Assembly: GCA_963978545.1 (NCBI GenBank)
Contig: OZ021722.1
Location: 35,109,365-35,173,364 of the forward strand
Reading direction: 5' to 3'
DNA: 64,000 nt
Source of the DNA: Linyphia triangularis
Lineage: Eukaryota > Arthropoda > Arachnida > Araneae > Linyphiidae
Positions within the stretch are counted from its first letter, which is position 1. Each line of letters opens with the position of its first letter. Made by a program: the position numbers and the translations under genes. The notes below the pieces were generated by a model that was not told where the DNA came from, ran no database searches, and saw only the letters and a list, made by a program, of their open reading frames with translations. Positions 36,801-48,800 of the stretch are shown piece by piece.

Positions 36801-39800
36801 ACTTCTGTTTTTAATATTTATGACCATGTTTTTTTAGGCCATGAAATGAAAGAGTGCACTGGAAGTGCAAAAGAAAAGCAAGGTGAGGTAAGAAAGTATA
36901 CAAGTTTTACAATAAAAATGTTTGAAAATATTTACTTTGATATAGATATATTATCCCAATTTTCGAAATTTGAATTTTCAGGTCAAGTAGTGTTTGAGTT
37001 TCTTCTATGCTTACTTGTTTGTTATAAAGCCTTGAGTTTAGATACTTAAAATGTTAAAACTATTTCGAGATTTCGGCTATACACTCAACATGTACGATAA
37101 TTTAGGAGATATATTAAAGCCAATTTTACGACAGAATGACTACACACACATTTTTTGTCTAGCCATCATAAGACAGGCTTTTAACTATGAACAGTAGGGT
37201 GTCTCAGGAGAGGCAATAATATTAATGAAAAATTGAAAATGCCAGTACTTATCTTCTTACAATGTTCTTTCTGTTATTACAAAAATATTAAAGTCATTTC
37301 ACAATGTTTTAAAGGTGTCCTAAGCTAATACAGAGTGGCCACAGTACCGGGAAATCAGGGAAATGTCGGGAAGCTTTCTGATTATGGAAAAAATCAAGGA
37401 AATGTCAGGGAACTTTTTAAAATTTCATGAAAATCAGTGAAATTTTGTATTGTTTAAGGCATGTTCATCCATATTTTGAGGCTATTTACTTGGAGATTTG
37501 TAATGGTAACCCATTAGAAGTGTAATGTTATGAAATAATTTAAACTTTTCATTACCAGCAAAACTATTTTTTTTAAAATTGCATATTATCTCTTTAGCAT
37601 ACATGTTCTATTTAATCAGGGGGTCTAGGCATCTGGAAAACTTAAGAAAATTGAGGAAATTTGAATAAAAGTTTGCCTTAAATTCAGTGAATTTTTTAGA
37701 AATCTGTCAGGGAATTATCAGGTAACTTTTTTTCCTGAATTTTATGGCTACCCTGCAGTAAAAAGTAGGTAATTCAGGAAAAATTTTAATTTTCTAATAT
37801 GTAGATTGCAGAATTTTACCAGATCTTATGTCATGGCTAAGCATGAAAATGCTGTGATTTTGGATATCGATAAAACCAATAAATGTTCTGAAGAAAGCTC
37901 TGCTGAAGATTTTGCGGTAAATACATTCAGATGATAATACAGAACCCAAAGGTAATAATAAACAAGGAAGGTTGCTCTACCTCTAACATGTCTGTAAAGT
38001 TTGTAGTGCTTTTTTTAAAAAAAATACTGTTTGTCAGGAACACCTATATCTTCGCAGTGAAACTGTTAAACAGTTAAAAGCACAGTTTAAAGCATTAAAC
38101 TCAGTTGATCATTCATTTGACAAGTTGTTACCTAATTTCTCATCAAAAGACACAGGAAAGATTGATTGCTTAGTAGTACTAGTTTCAGTGTTGCAAGATA
38201 GAAGCACTGTTTTTTTAGCATTCCTAATTTACTGTCTGGAACTGGTAAATTAGTAGTTGAAGCTAGTTACAAGCTCTTACAATCATGGAAGTGTGAATCC
38301 TAAGTAATTGGTGTGTTTCACTATAACCGCAAAAAAATAATGTATGATTTAATTGAGCATGTATTCTTTAAGCAAAAAGTATGCAGAAACTTTTGTGGAT
38401 ACCTATGTTTGCAATACATATTTAAGGTTCTACTTTACCATGCATTCAATATGTGTTTTGAACAATCATAGGATTTCAATTTAATTTAAGAAATAGGCTT
38501 GACATTTTCAACACCCTATTGTTCATATTAAGATAGTTTTATGTTGGCTAAACAAAAATAATGTATGTGTGGGTTTCTGACACAGAATTTACATTAATCT
38601 GTCCCATAAATTAACAATCAACTGAATGATTTCTGCTTAGCTAAAAATTGCTACAAAACTAACTAGGGATGATTACAAAGAGCTTTTTAAGTCGAAACTT
38701 TTGTGTCATTAATGATTGTTTTCGACATTCAATTTTCTATTTGGAAAGGAGGAGCTCTCCATCGAGTTTACTGTTTGGCAAACACCATTCATTCCTTGAA
38801 AATGGAGTTATTGTTTAATGGTAATGAAGATACAATTATATTAACTGCTAGACTGTTGTGTGTGAATATTTTTCAGTCTTAGTTTACTTGTTTTGTTGCT
38901 ATTCTCAGTCTGCTGTTGATGTTCCTCCTACTGATGGTTTACTGATTTATAGTTAAAAAAAATATGATGATAAGCAATGAAGGATTAAATATGGTTTTAC
39001 ATTTCTGGCTTTCAAGTGGAGAACTTGCAAAACTTATCAGGGCTTGTACGCCTCAGGAAAAATAAATCAGCCTTAAAATCTCAGGGAAACAAACAGAATG
39101 TTATTCTTAAGGAAAAAAGACTTTTTTTGAGTTATCTGAAGAATTTGTGGAATTGACGTTTAATTATATTTATGTGACTAAAAATAATTTACTCCGCGAT
39201 GGAAAATACAACTCTTGAAAACTCAGGAAATTTTTTTTCTGATTATGAGTATGAACCCTGCTTTTAACTTGTTTAGTTTAAAGAATTTGTATATATATGT
39301 AATGTACTAACACATTTTAATTAAAGTTTTTGCAGTGTGGTCGTGGAACATTGAAGAGTCAATTTAGAACAATCAAAGGCATTTATTAAAATAGCCTGGA
39401 GAGAGAGTGTGAAAATTACGTCTTAACTACATGCAGGGGTCCCAGACCTGCTCCAATTGCGCCCAACTGCGCCAAATACAAAAATCTGCTCCAAATGCTT
39501 TATTTTAGCCATATCTGCGCCAAAACGCGATTTATTTTTTTTTCTGCCGGCCAAAATTCGATATTGTTCGCCACTATAATATCGTTATTGTTGAGAAATA
39601 TTCCTGTATATTCGGCGCTAACGCTGATATTTACGATTGTGCAGTGTTCATTTTCTCTGAGTGCTATGATGATTTGCGATGCTAATATTGACATTATGGG
39701 CAAGTTTTACGTTGTTATGACGGTCATTTTCGTTGATTCTTTCATAGATGTAATAGCTCTGTAGTATTGAGTATTGTTCCAGTTAATTCGACGCTATTGC

Positions 39801-42800
39801 TGATATTTTCATTGGTATGATTGTATTTATTGCCAAGTGCTGGGATTTCGCAATATCCGAAATTTGCCCCAATATTACTGAGAAAATGTTGATGTTATTG
39901 CGATGGTTTGCGACGCTAATGCAGATATTATTGTAAATTATTGTGATGGTCATTTTCGTCGAGTCTTCACCGATATATTAGTGCTGTTGTTGAGAATTGC
40001 TCTGATTTATTCCTGCGCTATTGCTGATATTTTTGTTGGTGTGACGGTCATTTTCGAAGAGTGCTGCGCTTTTGTTAACATCCGATATTACCGAATCTTG
40101 CATAAACATTACCGAGAAAATTTCAATATTACCAACATTTGTGCCGATATGTACGTTTTAGCAATGGTCATTTCTGCTAAGTCTTCAACTTACGTAATAT
40201 CCTTTGTCTAAATTTTTGACGGTATTGTAAACGCTTTCGCTAATATTTACGCAAGTGTGGTAGTCATTTTCGCTGAAGTTTACGCTGTTGTAATAGCAGC
40301 TATTGCCGAGATTTGTGACGCTGTTTGGTGATTTAAAAAAATATATATTACTGAGAATTTGCGCCGATATTACAGAGATTGCAATGGTATGGTGGGTGCT
40401 ATTCACAATATTTACGTTGGTGTTATATTCATTTTCGCCAAGATCTATGGTAATGTAATAGCAACTATTGCCGAGATTTGCAACACTGTTTGGTGACTTA
40501 CAAAAAATACGATATTACTAGGATTTTGCGCTGATATTACCGAGATTGTGATGATATGGTGGGTGCTATTCCGATATTTACATTGGTGTAATATTCGTTT
40601 TCGCCAAGGACGATGTTAATGTAATAGCAGCTATTGCCGAGATTTGTGACGCCGATTTAGTGACATTCATCTCAGGTAATTCTGCTTCAATTTTTTATTT
40701 TTTTTTCTTGCTGCAAGATTTATTTTTCTGTTACAATTTTTTTTTTTATTCCCTACAAAAGTTTCTTTTACATGCTACAAAGGGCATTTTTCCTGCTACT
40801 AAACTTGCTATTACCTGCTTCGAAAGTCATTTTTCCTGCTCCGAAACTTAATTTTACCTGCTCCAAAAGTCATTTTTCCTGCTCCAAAACTTGGATTTTT
40901 CCTGCTCCATATCTTTCTGAGTGAGTGGGAGTCCTGTACATGATGATAGGAAATAGAATGTAAAGCGTATTATTGTCGAACAAAGAGCATGGTCAAACAG
41001 CATTGTGTTAAAACCGTGAGAATCACTGAGTTAGCAATTGTATGTTTATTTAAGTTTACTTTGTGAGCATAATTATACAGAATGTACAAATATCGAGTAA
41101 ATAATATTTTTGTATTTTCCGGTAATGTTTTATGTCTTTTCCTTTACAGGAAATAAAACATTATACGGAATTTGTTTTTAACAATAATGAGAAATGTCAT
41201 TTTCTAGCTTTTAATCTCGCTAATAAACAGTATTATATTTCACATTATTTTGTCTGTTTTTATGTAAATTCAGTGACCTTGAGAGACCTCTAATTTTTTT
41301 AAATTCTGAAACAATGGAAGGTGTTTTATATTCACATAAAGAATATTACTTTCAATTACCCATATGTATTACATAGGGTAATGAAAGTATAGTATTCGGT
41401 CAAAAAAATTGTTAGTTTTTTTTGCATTTCTCAATGTTTCGAAACATGCTGATTTCAAAAAAGTGATTTAGAAAAAAGGGTCTGTGGTCGGCATAACTCC
41501 TGAACAAAAATGATCTAGGATGTTCAAATTTGGTGTGCAGGTTGGTGATGACACAGGGACCTACCATTAAAGTTTTTTTCGTAAAAATCGTTTATTCACA
41601 TAGGGTAGCTGCCATTGAAAAAATCATGTTTTGCAGTAATTGCTAAAGAACGGCTCTAACGATTTTGTCCAAAATCGTTATGGTAATGTCTCTTAAGGTG
41701 TTCTAAATATTCCCACCTCTGAAATTCTCGTAAAAATTCTTTAATGATATTAAAAGTTGAAATACGAATGCCTTCAATGTAGAGTTCTGTTTCCTCATCA
41801 ACGATTATTTTTTCTCCTCTTCTTAGTTTCACTTATAAGAAGGAATAATAGAAGAATTATTAAAAAGCATATCGCCAATATCATCTATTTGGCAATTTTT
41901 TTTTTTTTTAAGACCCATACAAGAATTAGTTTAAAAATATTGCCAAACTGGCCATTTATTCTAAAGGAATGATGAAAATATAAAACCGATGAATTATACA
42001 AATCCACATTAGTAATATAGTGTAATTGAAAGTTGTGCAATGTTCCACACCCATAGTTTTTGTAGGGTAAGGGCTTATATTTTTAAAAGTTGATTTTTTA
42101 CTGAAATTTTTCAAAAATGCAAGTAGTAATTAACCAAGTATATAAACTTCTTGCTAAGGTTGCACCAGATTCATATGTTCAAATTTATTTTAAGCATAGT
42201 TAGCTGTAATTTTTTCGTGCAATCACCTAAATCATATACTTAAATGGATATTGTTGTGTTGTGTATGCAAGGTGTCATTAGTTCCATGCATCATATAGTT
42301 TTGGTAATAGTTGTATGCATGTGTTTTCTTGATGGAACTATTATTGTTGGTTTTTTCAAACAGATGCTATATCTTGTCTGCCAACTTTTTTCTACTTATT
42401 GGCTTTTCTTACTATAAATTCTTTATATAAAAAAAGTTTGCAATTTACTGTTTTCATTTCAACTTTGAGTATCTTTTCTTTTAATATTCCCTTTTTGCCA
42501 ATGAATGAAATATTAATTTTTGAAAGTTTGAATTCATATTAAAAACATTATTTTATTATTATTCTTTTTTTTAAATTAGTTGAATACTGACCACCAATTT
42601 TCGAGACCCTCCTAACTCCTGAATTTTTATTATATAATCACTTGTTGGTTTGTAAATGTCTAGGCATTTGTATTATTTGAAATTTGTTTGTAAAATATTT
42701 TAATTGAAATTTTATTTCTTAGTTTGATGAGCTTGAAAAGCCCTTGGAATTGGATGTGGAGTTCATATTTATAAGGCTAAATGTTTTGAGGGAGTATCTT

Positions 42801-45800
42801 GCTAAAGAACTCACCATGGACAATCTTCCATTTCCTTTTGATTTCGAAGTAATGCATTTTATTATAAAACAAATACATACCCCAATTGTGTTATAATGAG
42901 AATCCAAAACATTAAAATATTTCTTTTTTGTAGAGGGTGATTGATGATTGGGTTTTCATGTGCTTTTTTGTGGGAAATGACTTCTTACCTCATCTTCCTT
43001 CATTAGAAATAAGGTAAGATTTAGTTGCTGAATACATATTATTTTTGCTATTTTATTGAATAGTCACAATGTTTTTGTATGCAACTATTAGAATCTTGTT
43101 GTGGCAATTTAGATTTAAGCTTGGTGATTATGTGTATAAACTGCATGTTAAAATGTGTGACTGTATTTAATTTGGCAAATTTTTATTGAAAAATTGTAAA
43201 TTAAATCTAGCCTTGGTGATTATGTTTATTAACTGCTTGTTGAAATGAGTAATCATTTCTAATTTGATAAATCCGAAATACATTTTGTTTTTTCAAATGT
43301 TATTGAACATATTTAGATATTGTTTATTTTAGTGTATTGCTCTAAAAATTATAATGAATGAAATTTTAATCATAATAGAAACTAATATACCTTATAAATT
43401 TGAGATATTGCTACTTTACTTCAAAACAATCTAATTTTTTCTTTCAAAAGAACGTAACACTTTGTTCATTTATAAGAATCGTTTAATTGTGTTATTCACT
43501 TTATGCATGCTCAACTTAAACTGTGAAATGTACTTTCTAGGTTCTGATAAACTTGGGTGATTTAGCTAGATGATATCAAATATTCGTTGTGCTACACTCA
43601 TTTTTTAGATTTTAATTGGTGCATTTCTTTATATTTCAGGGAAGGAGCTATCGATAGACTTATTGAATTGTACAAGAAGGCTGTTTATAGAACTGGTGTA
43701 AGTATTTCATCGTGTCATATTACTTTTTAAATATTTACAAAGTTACTCATCCTTTAATTTGAATAGGTATACTATTTCTCATTTATTTTTTGTTACTCCT
43801 ACTTATTAGTAGTACTTTAGGTCTTATATTTTAAATTGTATATTCTGACAGACCTTGACTTATTTGTAATTTATTTTTAATATTTAGGAGGTTTTTTTGT
43901 AATTCTTTTTCACTATTTATCTACTTTTTTTGTAGTAAACCTCATTAAATTTTTTTCTCTGAAATCTGAAATAATATATATACCTAAAACTTATAAAACA
44001 ACTGCTTTTAGCACCAAATTGTATTGGGTAATAGTTAATATGAAAGACAATGAATGTATAATAATTTATATCTATTTCCAAGTTTGTAATTCAATTATCC
44101 ATTAAAAACCAATTTCTTTTCTTTTTTTCATAGTTGACTGAATATTTTTAAGTTGATATTTTCAAAGAAGTTTATTATTTTCTCTTTTGAAGGGGGCATA
44201 TTTTAGGAAATAGATGATCTGGAATTACAATATTTAAGGATAAATATCTTTAACATGTTGTCATTAACAGTAATATTAAACACTGGCCAACTTTTAAACT
44301 AAGTTGCTTCCCTTATGCCCTTATTTGGCTAACACACATTTTTCCAAAGCCCTTTCATTCACTTTTTTTCAGTCAGGACTCTCTTGTATATTTTTAAGGA
44401 AGAGTATGATTCATATGTTGTTTCGTTGTTAAGATGTTGTTTCAAGAGCTTTGCATCTCCACAATTTCTTTTTTATTTTTACTTATTAGCTCAGGAATTG
44501 TTTTTATAAAGTAATTATTTGTTGAAAGTGAAAATTTATGGAATAATATTTCAATATAATTATGTAATAATATTTAGAACATACAGTTAACAATCACTTA
44601 TTTTGTTTTGCATTTAAGCCATAGCTTAAGATTACAATTATTTAACATCAAAGGATTTGGCCACTTGTTTATTTTGATTGTTTATATATGCGTGAATTAT
44701 TTCCTGCATATTCTTACACAACATGTGGTCTTACTTTGCATTTATAACTTGAAATGGAAACAACAAAAGGGAAAAAAATTTGAAAATAAGTCAAGTCCAT
44801 TGTTTGTCAGCACAGTTTTAACTGTCAGAATCACATTTAAAGATATATTATTGTACGCAAAAAAATCTCCGTGTAAATGCAAGAGTTGCTCACTTTTTCC
44901 TCAAACTTGTTTCTCAAAACTAGATATATTTTAATAATGGTTATTCTCATTTCAAGGTAAAGATACCTATTTTCCTTTTAAAAAAAACTTTTTATTTTAC
45001 CAAAGACAAATTCTTTGCATTATCCTATCCATTAATCTATGTTATTAATCTTTAATTTAGGGTTTTGTTACAAATAGTGGGCATGTGGAACTAAGTCGGG
45101 TTCAACTAATCATGTCAGGTAAAAATATAACTTTATCTGCATATTTATTATAATGTTGTGTTTGTTATTTAAATATTTTCCCAGAAATGTATTTTGCTTT
45201 TATTTGCAGTACGCACAAAGTATTTTGGCTTTTTTTCTATTCGTAAACAAATAATGATGAATCTAGTAGTTATGTATTGTTCTATTTAATATTAATATGA
45301 AATAAAGAAACGTTGAAAAAAATTATTTTAGCTAGGTCAAATATGCATCTTGTTGCACCGATGTACAAGACATGTTCTTGTCCTGTACGTCCTTGGCTTA
45401 TAAATGTGCATTTGACTTAGTTAAATTATTTTTCCATGTAACTTTGCCCCAAACTAATTTTAAATAAAACAAAAATGTAACAACTAGATTCATCTTAATT
45501 TTACAATTCTAATCCATTTACAAGAAGAAAGAAGAGCAAAAATGTCCTGTGCGTCATCCAGAGAATTGCCCATTTTTGTTCTTTTAAGAGTTTTACAATT
45601 GCTAAGTTAGTAGAATTATATTACTGTGATGATTTTATTAAAATTTTACTTGCATATTAAACTTATATTTAAGAATTTTTTTAACAATGTTGTAAAGTGT
45701 ATTTATTAGTTTGATTGTGTAGCGTTTCAAATGCCTCTCGCATTTTCAAAATTATAGAATTTTCAACTCTGTAAATGATTTCACTTGCATTTGGTAGATG

Positions 45801-48800
45801 TAATTAAACAAATTTAATCTTTTTTTCAGAATTGGGTGAAGTAGAAGATGAAATTTTCAAAAGAAGACAAGAATCCGAGGTACTTTACTCTTTTACTCAA
45901 AATATGTTTTACCTTTTCTTTGGGAGTTACTGTTCAGATTTTAGTTTTCTTTAAGCAAAATATATCTTTATAAAAATATTTGTTTCTCTCAATATCAACA
46001 AAATTAACATAGATATGTGTTTTGTGAAACAACTTAATTTAACCTTGATTGAAATATATTATTTCATGGTCATACATGGCTGCTGCTGTTAGTAACATAA
46101 TGAATTTCTGCTTTTATTTTGTTTTGAAAAATGAGAAGTAATAGAAAGATTATTAACACTAGAAAGAAGGGAGCTTAGTCTATACCTATATTGCTTGAAA
46201 GCAGTCAAAATGACTGCATTATGAAAAAATAACTAATGCGCAAAGAAATTTGTTTAACAGTAATTTTTAATATATTTTATATCACTTACAGTCATATAAT
46301 AAATATTAACAATAAAAAAAAATGTATTTCAGTTCGAAAAAAAAATAATTTATACATTATCTGGACATTTTAAGCAAATGAAAATGCAAATCTTTTTGGA
46401 TGTACATCTTCCGCAAACATACTTTTTACATTTTTGATAAATATTATTTGTTTTGTTACTGTGGCAAAGTCGTATTTGACAAATTTTTCTTTTGGTAGAA
46501 TCTGTTGTATTTGAAGATGTTGCAGTTGATACTTGTGGGTCTTCCTGTTGTGATGAATGTTTATCTCTTTCAGTTGTGTAATCGGCGGAAAGCTGTTCTG
46601 CTAATTGAAACAGGAACTGTTTTCGTTCTATTTGTATTCCGGTCACTTCTTTATAAAGGATCCAAGCATTTATTGCAGTCAAATCTAAAATGTTAAAAAA
46701 TATTTGGAGGGGCCATCTGCGAGAACTAGATTTCACCGTATATTTTCTGGCCATTTGATCTGTCATATCAACTCCAAATTTTGTTTTATTATAAAACTGA
46801 ATAGAATCTGGTAACATTTTTCTATTACTTTTATCAATTTTAACAAATTTATGCCTGGAACTTAGAACAGCCACTCTTTTGTTTGGTTTGCTTTTATATA
46901 TTGTAAGGACACAATTTTCTGATCTATATAGGAGAGTGGAAAAACGAGGCATGTTATCCTTCGATTGTTTGGCTGCTTTGGGTAATTCTCTTTTATTTCC
47001 TCTAATAGTTCCAACTAATGTAGTTTGTTTGGCCAATAATTTCGTCGCTAGTGACATGCTCGTAAAAAAGTTGTTGGTCGTGACACTTCTTCCACTGCCT
47101 GTATATGGTTCGACAAGTTTCAGAACAACGTATTCGCTTAGAAGCATTGACGATGGTCGTTGTTCATCTTTCCCCAAGTAAGCAAAACCATTCAACATGT
47201 ACTTGCTAGTAACGTCTGATACAAGCCAGAATTTGATGCCAAATTTATTGGGTTTATTAGGCATATATTGTATAAACTTGCACCTAGCTTTTGTTGGAAA
47301 TAATTGTTTGTCAACTGTTATGTTTTGCCCTGGTTGATAGCAAGCTTGACTGTTTTCAATAAACTTGTCCCATATTTCCAAAACCAAGGCAAATTTATTT
47401 GTTCGGATGCGAGTACTTCTTTCAGTCCGTTTGTCAAAACGAATAAATCGTAGAATTTGCTTGAACTTATCTCGGGACATAGTTCTTCTGAAAAATTTGG
47501 GACCCCACTTGACTGACCATAAATAACTTAGTTTTAAATTTTTTGCCTCGTAGGCTCCACGAGCATATAAAATGCCAATAAATGCACGTATTTCCGGCAG
47601 TGTAGTTGTCCAATCGTAATCCAAAATTCAGCGGGCTTCTTCTTCTGTGCACTTTTTAATATGTTTGATAATATAATCATTTATCATCAACGAGAATGCA
47701 CTGACAAGATTATTTGCCATAACGTTTCTTCTTGCGTAGCCTGTTGGTCCTGTCACACCCTTGAAAATACACGTAGATGGTAGCCTTCCAGGAATATCGC
47801 CTTCGTCAAATTTCGACCACACAGTACCATCTGCAGCTGTTTCGGTCTCCTGAGAGGTATTTTCTGTTTCTTCATCTGAACTAATTAGCACCCTACGCCT
47901 TTTCCTGGGCACATTGATGACATCTTCATTTTCATCGTTGGTGATCACCTCTTCATCGCTCTCTTCAGCATCAGATGTCTCACTTTGAATATGATCCGAT
48001 TCATCTTCAGATGATGGTTCCCATCTCGTTGCATTTGATTCTATATCGGAACATTATTCACCTATCTCTCTTAGCTTTTCTAATAGTTCTCTTCTGTTGG
48101 ATATTTCTTTTATGAACTTAGGGCGGGAAGAAATCAACTGAACAACGTGTTAGAATGACTGGCAGTGCGTAAAGCAGGCCTGACCAAAGTCAACACGTGC
48201 GCAGCCGTATCGATTACAGTATGAGATCATACACTCGGTGATCCTCCTTCCCATCTGAATTAGGTTACAGCGCGTTCAAAGGGAACAAAGCGCGTGGCCA
48301 GGCCTAGCATAAAGATTCGAATAACAAGTACGACTAACAATAACTTTAGTTATTGAACAACTGCAACTTATCAAGTATATGTCGAAATCGACAATTTGTC
48401 ATGAACTTGTATGTTATCATGTTATTCCAATCCAGAGCCGAACTGTTCTTTTCCAAGCAGTCAAAATGACTGCTTTTCGGCAATATAGGTATAACACACA
48501 TATATGTACCGGAAGTGAAGGAGGGGGGGGGGGGGCAACAACAATGATTAATTAACCCATTTATATGTTGTAGAAAAAGTCACAAAATTATAAGAAGCTG
48601 TGTCATTATTTAAATAATTATTTTTTTAATTGAAATTCAAAAGCAGTCAAAATGACTTGCTTAGGCAATCTAGTGTTAAAAAACAGTCAAAATGAAGTTG
48701 CTTAAAAAGAGGCTTCAAGTCCTTATTTTAAAAGTATTTTTAAACTGGAAATAAGCTTTTGATGCTATTAAAAAAATAAATTAGTCTATAGTTATTGAAA

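Larger units (their letters stand above)
39434..40936. mobile_element. TIR element built largely of tandem repeats, XRN2 intron 9
   Basis: The left end CAGGGGTCCCAGACCTGCTC and the reverse complement of the right end CAGGACTCCCACTC form an imperfect inverted repeat, with TACATG directly outside both ends (39428-39433 and 40937-40942). The interior is mostly degenerate units around GCTAATATTTACG and TGGTCATTTTCGC. A clear about 165-bp tandem repeat marked by GCTATTGCCGAGATTTG recurs near 40300, 40465 and 40630. From 40690 a second array with CCTGCTCC every about 22-24 bp follows. Open frames on both strands are by-products. Confidence 0.6.

Noticed and set aside
36765..37049. 94-codon frame over XRN2 exon 9
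   Set aside because: The conserved part is only [17 protein letters not shown]; the rest is intron read-through.
37331..37755. hAT MITE with an 8-bp duplication
   Set aside because: The ends are inverted (CAGAGTGGCC / CAGGGTAGCC) but the flanks AGCTAATA and CAGTAAAA do not match, so the superfamily is left open.
40270..40660. CRISPR-like or centromeric satellite array
   Set aside because: Units are contiguous and only about 2.4 copies, lie inside a TIR element, and there are no unique spacers; the genome is eukaryotic.
46879..47181. Plus-strand frame opposite the piggyBac transposase
   Set aside because: Antisense shadow of a conserved transposase frame.
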